Assembly (NCBI GenBank): GCA_040221475.1
Contig: JAVKEJ010000053.1
Location: forward strand, 496,001-560,000
Reading direction: 5' to 3'
DNA: 64,000 nt
DNA from: WLXB01 sp040221475
Lineage (GTDB): Bacteria; Pseudomonadota; Alphaproteobacteria; Rhodospirillales; Rhodospirillaceae
Of the stretch, positions 58,848 through 64,000 are shown in pieces. The stretch's first letter is position 1; each line of letters starts with the position of its first letter. The notes below the pieces were generated by a model. That model worked only from the letters and a program-made list of their open reading frames with translations. It searched no databases and was not told the origin of the DNA. The translations under genes were made by a program, and so were the position numbers.

Positions 58848-59299
58848 GATGCACCTATTAACTGAGCCGCTGCATACAAAACCATACCAGCGTAAACCGC
58901 GGCAGCGATATCATCTACCATGACGCCTAATGCGCCAGGAATACGCTGTTCCAGGGTACGAATAGGCCAAGGTTTTAAAATGTCAAAAAACCGAAATGCT
59001 AAAAATCCAATGCTATAAAGCATTAAATCAGGTGGCACGACCGAGAGAGTCAGCCATTGGCCAGCAACTTCGTCAATGACAACCCAGCCAGGATCCTTTT
59101 TAGCTTCTTCTGTGGCCGCGGCGGCAGCCCAGCCAACCAGGGTTATCAAAATGGCTGCGATCACCAGCCCCGTCGCACCGAAGTATGATGAAATAACCCA
59201 CGCGAAGGGCAGTGCGGCCAAGGACCCCGCCGTTCCTGGAGCTTTTGGGCTGTATCCTGAACCAAACCAAGATAGCAACGCTAAGTTGATATTTCTCAT
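58844..59299 (-). CDS. pgpA: Phosphatidylglycerophosphatase A
   Basis: PgpA dephosphorylates phosphatidylglycerophosphate to phosphatidylglycerol in the inner membrane. The 151-residue protein has WFGSGYSPKAPGTAGSLAAL at its start, DPGWVVIDEVAGQWLTL, and FRFFDILKPWPIRTLEQRIPGALGVMVDDIAAAVYAG near the end. ATG 59299 matches the usual family start and has AGGCGA about 9 bases upstream; ATG 59371 would add 24 polar residues and has no site. pncC overlaps its end. Confidence 0.9.
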   Translation of the reverse strand: MRNINLALLSWFGSGYSPKAPGTAGSLAALPFAWVISSYFGATGLVIAAILITLVGWAAAAATEEAKKDPGWVVIDEVAGQWLTLSVVPPDLMLYSIGFLAFRFFDILKPWPIRTLEQRIPGALGVMVDDIAAAVYAGMVLYAAAQLIGAS

Positions 59300-59680
59300 T
59301 CTTGGTCGCCTAAATGTAGATGCTGTTCGAGTTTTAGGTTCATTTGGCGAGGTTATTTCAGCTTTTAACATCGCGAGAATGACCAGAAAGCTTAAAACTC
59401 AGCTGAGAGTCAAACTGTTCTTTTGAGGTTAAAAGGCGTCTTTCTGTTTGAAAAACCTATAAAAAATCGCCACAATCCAATTTGGTATTACTTCTACGCT
59501 GTTTGGTTGAGATTTTTTTGACCAGACGGTTATGACTAAACGTATAGTGAGTTAATGAAAAGCCGATATAAAACCTGCGGCAAACCAGGTATTGGCTAAG
59601 AGATTGTTTGTCTTAAATGCGCGGGGCCGGTGAGCTTGGGGTCGGGCCTGCGTAATTTTTTTCGTGTCTCGGGGAAGCAC
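59300..59680. other. Divergent pgpA / M23-bactofilin intergenic region
   Basis: About 380 bases with no convincing gene. The first 70 may be the pgpA leader. The rest is AT-rich, with no terminator hairpin or recognised operator. The M23 frame opens at a GTG at 59630 but the family-like start is at 59681. Confidence 0.5.
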
Positions 59681-61087
59681 ATGTCAAAGTTTGATCCGCA
59701 TGATCGAAGTCTTTCGAAAGCCCAAAGGTGGCTGCAGCGCTTTTTTCCGGAACGTCAAATTATTTTGCGTACTGAAGAGCGCATGCGGACGCTGCGCCTC
59801 ACGACGATGCGTCAGGCTGTTACGGCCTCGTTAATTACAGTCGTTGGTGGATGGCTTCTGGTCAGTTCTGGCCTTGTTGTTAGCCATAGTGATCGCATTC
59901 GCGCCAAGAATATTGAAGTTACAGATGCGCGCTCAGGCTACGAACAGCTTCTGGCGCAGTTGACGGTGTACAAGCGTCGCATAGATGAAATCACTGATGA
60001 ACTGAACGAAAATACAGAACGTATGATTGGGCTTGCTGACCGTCAGGTTTCGCTCGTTGATCTGAAAACGCCAGAAGGCGCTTTGGCCTCTGCTGCTCGT
60101 CAGCGCAAACCCGACGCTGAACTCTCTCGCCAGGAGCAAAGGCTCGCCTCTGATCCAGAGCAAATTGAAGTTGCGATCGGACGCATTGAGCTCGAACGCC
60201 ATCGTGTCGCTGAAGCGCGGACTGAGCTGCATAATCAGTTAGATAATCTCAAGTCCGATATGACAGATGTTACTGAGGTTCACCAGAATACGGATTTTAT
60301 TGATCCAAAGAGTTTAGAACTGCGGCAATTGGTCATAGAGCGCGATTTGGCTTCTGTTGAGCGAGATGGACTATTAAATCGTGTTTCTGAATTGGAAGAT
60401 CAATTGAGTGAAATGGAGAGCACGCAGCTTCTTCTTTTCCATCGGTTTGCTGAAGTGGCTGATGAAAAAATCGATCATATTCAAACATCGCTTTCCAGCA
60501 CGGGCCTTGATGTGGAAGAACTCTTGGCGTTTCGGCGTACTGAATCTGGTAGTGGTGGACCGTTCATTCCTTTGAATTCAGTAGCCGGAGATGAAGGGCC
60601 ACTCCATGATTCTTTGGTGTCATTAAATCTTCAAGTGGAGCGTTTGACCGAGCTTCAAAACTTAACGGACGTTATGCCGCTGGATAAACCTCTCAAAAAG
60701 TACCGGATTACCAGTGGTTTTGGGGTCCGTAAGGACCCGTTTACGGGGACGTATGCACGCCATTTGGGCCTCGATTTTGGGGCACCTTATAAATCACCCG
60801 TCTACAGTCCTGGTGAAGGAAAGGTTGTTTACGCTGGCTGGCGAGGGCGCTATGGTCGGTTTGTAGAGATTGATCATGGAATGGGGCTCACGTCTCGCTT
60901 TGGTCATATGGCAAAAATATCGGTAGAGAAGGGTGAGTATATCGGTCGTGGGACCGAGATCGGCCTTCTCGGCAACAGTGGACGTAGCACGGGACCTCAT
61001 TTGCACTTGGAGGTTCTACACAACGGTAAGCAGTTGAACCCGTTAAAATTTATGAGAGCGGGAAGCGATGTTCTCGAGCAAGAATAA
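59681..61087 (+). CDS. M23 family peptidoglycan endopeptidase with coiled coil
   Basis: This 468-residue bitopic protein has a basic cytosolic stretch, one transmembrane helix at about residues 45-66 (TASLITVVGGWLLVSSGLVV), a long coiled coil (about 70-250) and a C-terminal LytM/M23 zinc peptidase domain. Zinc ligands are visible as RHLGLDFGAP (HxxxD) and HLHLEV (HxH), with the intervening IDHGMGLTSRFGHM. It should cut peptide bridges in peptidoglycan. It overlaps the bactofilin gene by 20 bases. Such paired M23-bactofilin genes occur widely in alphaproteobacteria, where the two partner in cell-shape control (known for the LmdC type). ATG 59681 has GGGGAAG upstream; GTG 59630 is the alternative. 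Confidence 0.9.
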   Translation: MSKFDPHDRSLSKAQRWLQRFFPERQIILRTEERMRTLRLTTMRQAVTASLITVVGGWLLVSSGLVVSHSDRIRAKNIEVTDARSGYEQLLAQLTVYKRRIDEITDELNENTERMIGLADRQVSLVDLKTPEGALASAARQRKPDAELSRQEQRLASDPEQIEVAIGRIELERHRVAEARTELHNQLDNLKSDMTDVTEVHQNTDFIDPKSLELRQLVIERDLASVERDGLLNRVSELEDQLSEMESTQLLLFHRFAEVADEKIDHIQTSLSSTGLDVEELLAFRRTESGSGGPFIPLNSVAGDEGPLHDSLVSLNLQVERLTELQNLTDVMPLDKPLKKYRITSGFGVRKDPFTGTYARHLGLDFGAPYKSPVYSPGEGKVVYAGWRGRYGRFVEIDHGMGLTSRFGHMAKISVEKGEYIGRGTEIGLLGNSGRSTGPHLHLEVLHNGKQLNPLKFMRAGSDVLEQE

Positions 61088-61547
61088 CGGACAACCCCAA
61101 GGGCAGGTCGCGCGTATGACTGAAGGCCAGGTGAAATCTGTACCGTCGATCATCAGCATCGACCTTAATGTTCACGGAAACCTCTCTAGCAATGGAGAGA
61201 TACAAGTGGATGGAAATGTCGAAGGTGACATCAATTGCAAAGCGCTGATTGTTGGCACTAAGGGGTCTGTCAGTGGCGAGGTAACCGCGCAAACAGTTCG
61301 TATTCACGGGGCCATTAAAGGCCAAGTGAAAGCGAAGTCAGTGTTTTTGGCGTCAACCGCGCAGATGTCTGGAGACATCGAGCACGAGAGTTTGGCTATT
61401 GAACCTGGCGCTTTCATGGAGGGGCACTGCAAGCGAACCGTTGCAGACCCGTCTCCTGCGACTAAGCCAGAACCCGTCGCTGTTAAAACGTCTGCCAATG
61501 GCTCAAGTCATGATGCAGAGATCGTACCCCAGGCTGCGGCCTCATAA
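61068..61547 (+). CDS. Bactofilin
   Basis: This 159-residue polymer-forming cytoskeletal protein has a central beta-helix of about 100 residues (SIISIDLNVHGNLSSNGEIQVDGNVEGDIN, then GSVSGEVTAQTVRIHGAIKGQVKAKSVFLASTAQMSGDIEHESLAIEPGAFMEG, in parts) flanked by polar, disordered ends. Bactofilins assemble as filaments without nucleotide and place cell-wall enzymes. Its start lies inside the end of the M23 gene (20-base overlap), so translation is coupled, which fits a scaffold-enzyme pair. Confidence 0.93.
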   Translation: MFSSKNNGQPQGQVARMTEGQVKSVPSIISIDLNVHGNLSSNGEIQVDGNVEGDINCKALIVGTKGSVSGEVTAQTVRIHGAIKGQVKAKSVFLASTAQMSGDIEHESLAIEPGAFMEGHCKRTVADPSPATKPEPVAVKTSANGSSHDAEIVPQAAAS

Positions 61548-61602
61548 TTCATTAAACTGCTGAGATATGATTAAGGCGCTGTAGTTATTGCGAAATAATT
61601 CG

Positions 61603-61627
61603 GGCAGAGAAAACGCTGCCTTTTTTA
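61603..61627 (+). terminator. Terminator after bactofilin
   Basis: GGCAG (61603-61607) and CTGCC (61616-61620) enclose AGAAAACG, followed by TTTTTTA. The stem is short, but the T-run and its place after the M23-bactofilin pair support it. Confidence 0.65.
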
Positions 61628-61649
61628 TTTTGGTGAGGTTTATTTCGTT

Positions 61650-63755
61650 CTAATTTTCTGAGCGGCTGAGGTCATCAGGAAGAGTTTGTGCCAGTTGCTG
61701 CTGATTGGCTAGAACGGCGCGATAAACTTGCAAGTTTTCCATAACACGCTGAACGTAATTGCGTGTTTCATTAAAGGGGATCTGTTCAATCCAATCGATT
61801 GGATCCACTTCTCCTGTGCGAGGGTCTCCGAACTCTCTGACCCAACGTTTCACCCTATTAGGGCCTGCGTTATAGCCAGCAATAGCCATAATATAAGAGC
61901 CTTCAAAATCATCGATGAGATCCCCCAAATACTTAGATCCCAAAGCGATATTGTAGGCCGGATTAATCGTGAGTGCATCGCGGTCATAAGGCGCACGGAT
62001 TTGCCGAGAAACCGCACGCGCAGTCGCCGGCATGAGTTGCATTAAACCACGAGCACCAGCGTGGCTTTGCGCCGAAACATCGAAGTTACTCTCTTGCCGA
62101 CTGATGGCCAATAGTAGGGGTTTCTCCGGAACGTTGGGATATTCGAATCTAGGAACGGGGAAACCATATTTAACCAGGGTGATATGATCCTGGGCTGCGC
62201 GTCTGGCTATCCAGACCCCATAGTCTTCACGATTGAATTTGCTGGCCATTTCGGCTGCCAAATGGCGCTCCGTGGCAAAGTTTGATGAGCTGGCAGCCGC
62301 GAGGACAAATGTTCTCAGATAATCAAGATTATCTACTTCCGCCATCATCCGGACAACACGCGCCAATCGACTCTCGTGGAAAGAATTGCGCTCGCTGGTT
62401 GTTGGAAGAGGGTCAAGCGGCAATTGAGGCAAGGTGTCGCCAGTTAGTTTTGCTAATGCCAACTGACCATAATAGGTGGTTATATGGAGAGCTGCTTTTT
62501 GGTACCAGGTTTTTGCTAATTCTATATCCCCGCCATCTTCTAAGGCACGGCCAACCCAATAGGCGCCGCGTGACAGACTGACAGGAAAAGCGACAGCGTC
62601 GTAGACCCGATAAAAGTGCGGCAGTGCGGCTTCAGGGTTTTTTAAAAACTGGAGTTGAATCCAACCTGCCAGCCATTCCGCCTCAAACACTGAGAGAGCA
62701 TCACTCGCCTTGTGCTCTGATGCGATTTTATAAGCTTCGGTAACATCACCATTTGATAGGGCTTCTCGCGCCAGAATGTGGCGTTCCTTCCACCATAACT
62801 CTGGGCGCTCTGCATCTTGATGCGGCTCATGAATTAGCTCGGCTGCGCTTTCGTAACGTCCACGGTTTCGGCGCCATTTCAAGCGGTCATAGATGAGCCC
62901 TGGGTTATCACGAAGCGCGGCCGGGACTTTTGCAATAAATGAATCAACACCATACGAATCGTCGATGAGTGCGATACGCGCTTCTGCCAGCCTTCTATAA
63001 TCTGAACCCACACGCCTAAGCATGCGCTGTGCGCCATTAGTGTGACCATCCCACAGGAGGCGTTCCAATCGCGCGGCATGATCTTCTTGCGTAAAGAGGT
63101 CTTCAAATTCTGACAGAAAAGTGCGTTCTTGCGACCGATTGAAGGTGCCCGTCAGCCATGCTTGGCGGGCGGTTTCGATCGCTTTTTCTTCTTGCCCAGC
63201 ATTTCGGTAAGCTGTGGCGAGAGTCGCTAGCCCTGGTCCGGTTTGAGCCGGAAACTCTTCAAACCATTTAATGATTTCCGCCGTGGATAATGATTCGTCG
63301 TCTGCGACCTCTTCAGCTCGCCTGCGAATACTCTCGATTTGCGGCCAATTATAATTCTGACGAATGAATTCTGTTCGTGCCTTGAACGGAGTGCGAGCGC
63401 CCGTTTGGCGCAAATACAGCCAGGCTACGACGCTCTCAGCGAGTGGCTCCTTAATTTTTTTGGCAAAATCGACTGCTTCTGACCATCGCCGGGACTTTGC
63501 GGCTGACAGGGCTTGAGCAAATAATGACCGGTCTTCAAGACTTAGAAGATACGCATAGTCATTACCGAATGGACCATAATAACGGGGTTTTCGCGTTGGT
63601 AGGACGGTTGGGGGGCCGGATGTCGTAAGTTTTACAACAAGCGGCTTGACCTCCGGGAGAACAGGGGTGGCATTTGAGGAATTGGCAGAGGGCACGGCTA
63701 AAGCGACGAGCATTCCAGCGGCCAAAGCGATGTGACGATAGAGCACCAGAGTCAT
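61650..63755 (-). CDS. slt: Soluble lytic murein transglycosylase
   Basis: This 701-residue periplasmic enzyme cleaves peptidoglycan glycan strands to anhydro-muropeptides. A signal peptide (YRHIALAAGMLVALAVPSANS) is followed by a long helical superhelix (about residues 80-500, TPR-like repeats) and the C-terminal SLT domain with LLAISRQESNFDVSAQSHAGARGLMQLMPATA (in parts; catalytic Glu in RQESNF), GSKYLGDLIDDF and IAGYNAGPNRVKRW. The domain order is that of Slt70. ATG 63755 is preferred over a TTG at 63788. It is divergent from dapA, as in many relatives. Confidence 0.93.
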   Translation of the reverse strand: MTLVLYRHIALAAGMLVALAVPSANSSNATPVLPEVKPLVVKLTTSGPPTVLPTRKPRYYGPFGNDYAYLLSLEDRSLFAQALSAAKSRRWSEAVDFAKKIKEPLAESVVAWLYLRQTGARTPFKARTEFIRQNYNWPQIESIRRRAEEVADDESLSTAEIIKWFEEFPAQTGPGLATLATAYRNAGQEEKAIETARQAWLTGTFNRSQERTFLSEFEDLFTQEDHAARLERLLWDGHTNGAQRMLRRVGSDYRRLAEARIALIDDSYGVDSFIAKVPAALRDNPGLIYDRLKWRRNRGRYESAAELIHEPHQDAERPELWWKERHILAREALSNGDVTEAYKIASEHKASDALSVFEAEWLAGWIQLQFLKNPEAALPHFYRVYDAVAFPVSLSRGAYWVGRALEDGGDIELAKTWYQKAALHITTYYGQLALAKLTGDTLPQLPLDPLPTTSERNSFHESRLARVVRMMAEVDNLDYLRTFVLAAASSSNFATERHLAAEMASKFNREDYGVWIARRAAQDHITLVKYGFPVPRFEYPNVPEKPLLLAISRQESNFDVSAQSHAGARGLMQLMPATARAVSRQIRAPYDRDALTINPAYNIALGSKYLGDLIDDFEGSYIMAIAGYNAGPNRVKRWVREFGDPRTGEVDPIDWIEQIPFNETRNYVQRVMENLQVYRAVLANQQQLAQTLPDDLSRSEN

Positions 63756-63932
63756 TAGCGTAAAACACCATAAACGACTGTAAAACAATAATTTATCAAG
63801 TCTTGTCCCGGAACTAAAGTCCTTTGCTTGCCGCTATTGCATGTCGGCGGTATGTTCCCACACTTAATGATGGCCTGATGCATACCATAAACGATATGGC
63901 CCCAGTCCCGTGCATCCTTGGAGTACGCTTTC

Positions 63933-64000
63933 ATGTTTACTGGTTCGATCACCGCACTCATTACCCCATTTAGAGATGGTGGTATTGATGAGAAGGCGTT
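63933..64000 (+). CDS. dapA: 4-hydroxy-tetrahydrodipicolinate synthase DapA, N-terminal fragment
   Basis: Only the first 22 codons are in the window: MFTGSITALITPFRDGGIDE. This matches the DapA start (G-S-x-T-A-L-x-T-P-F) that forms the first strand of its barrel. DapA condenses pyruvate and aspartate semialdehyde for lysine and diaminopimelate, the peptidoglycan cross-link. GGAG about 10 bases before ATG 63933 supports the start. The order slt-dapA is common in alphaproteobacteria. Confidence 0.85.
   Translation, partial: MFTGSITALITPFRDGGIDEKA

Overview
The window looks like the chromosome of a free-living, probably aquatic alphaproteobacterium, of a Rhodospirillales-like or uncultured lineage. 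The evidence is gene content and order: hopanoid genes hpnC and hpnD, an NDUFAF6-like protein, DUF4170, a PAS_5-type protein, TrmFO, an E1-beta subunit carrying its own lipoyl domain, a Coq10/RatA-type START protein, and the run tpiA-secG-pyrG-kdsA-eno ... ftsB-pdhA-pdhB-pdhC-lpdA-lipA. The assignment is inference from family knowledge. I saw no rRNA, tRNA, insertion sequence, phage or CRISPR array.

Layout. 0-3.5 kb: hopanoid squalene-forming genes (hpnD cut by the window edge), a divergent non-catalytic squalene-synthase-fold gene, and trmFO. 3.6-9.6 kb: a duplicated DUF4170 protein, a SUMF1-fold secreted protein, a CNT nucleoside transporter operon with DoxX, a nitrilase-family amidase, a Tat-type DUF1838 protein and a tiny acidic protein. 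9.6-18.4 kb: an RhlE-type helicase, three more SUMF1-fold proteins, a repeat-rich intergenic region, a tandem PAS protein, a secreted HutX/ChuX-like protein beside cytochrome b561, an unpaired HigA antitoxin and a small cNMP-binding protein. 18.4-28.4 kb: housekeeping genes (divergent polysaccharide deacetylase, trpE, ppiD, tpiA, secG, pyrG, kdsA, eno). 28.4-50.7 kb: an accessory block between eno and ftsB. It holds a fifth SUMF1-fold lipoprotein, thiC with a TPP riboswitch, a peroxiredoxin-like protein, an acyltransferase, a flavin oxidoreductase, four tandem paralogous methyltransferases with Tat-like signal peptides, an MFS transporter, a Rieske oxygenase behind a perfect FNR-type box, an MDR-family reductase, an alpha/beta hydrolase and an exported NmrA-like protein. 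50.9-64 kb: ftsB, the pyruvate dehydrogenase operon with lipA, Coq10/RatA, pgpA-cinA, an M23 peptidase-bactofilin pair, soluble lytic transglycosylase and the start of dapA.

How the genes fit together. The housekeeping part is coherent: lower glycolysis (tpiA, eno) feeds pyruvate dehydrogenase, and lipA supplies lipoate to the lipoyl domains of PdhB and PdhC. M23, bactofilin, Slt and FtsB serve envelope growth and division. The accessory part is rich in predicted exported enzymes.

The strongest candidate for something undescribed is the four-gene array at 37.9-43.1 kb. Each gene encodes an M-[IL]-D-R-R-T start with a hydrophobic stretch and A-x-A end, a conserved middle region of unknown function with an invariant PGGYVGD motif, and a class I SAM-methyltransferase fold. 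Export of a SAM-dependent enzyme is unexpected. A second theme is five scattered SUMF1-fold secreted proteins that lack the catalytic cysteine pair of formylglycine-generating enzyme but share a ladder of other cysteines. All functions are read from sequence motifs by eye; no database search was run.
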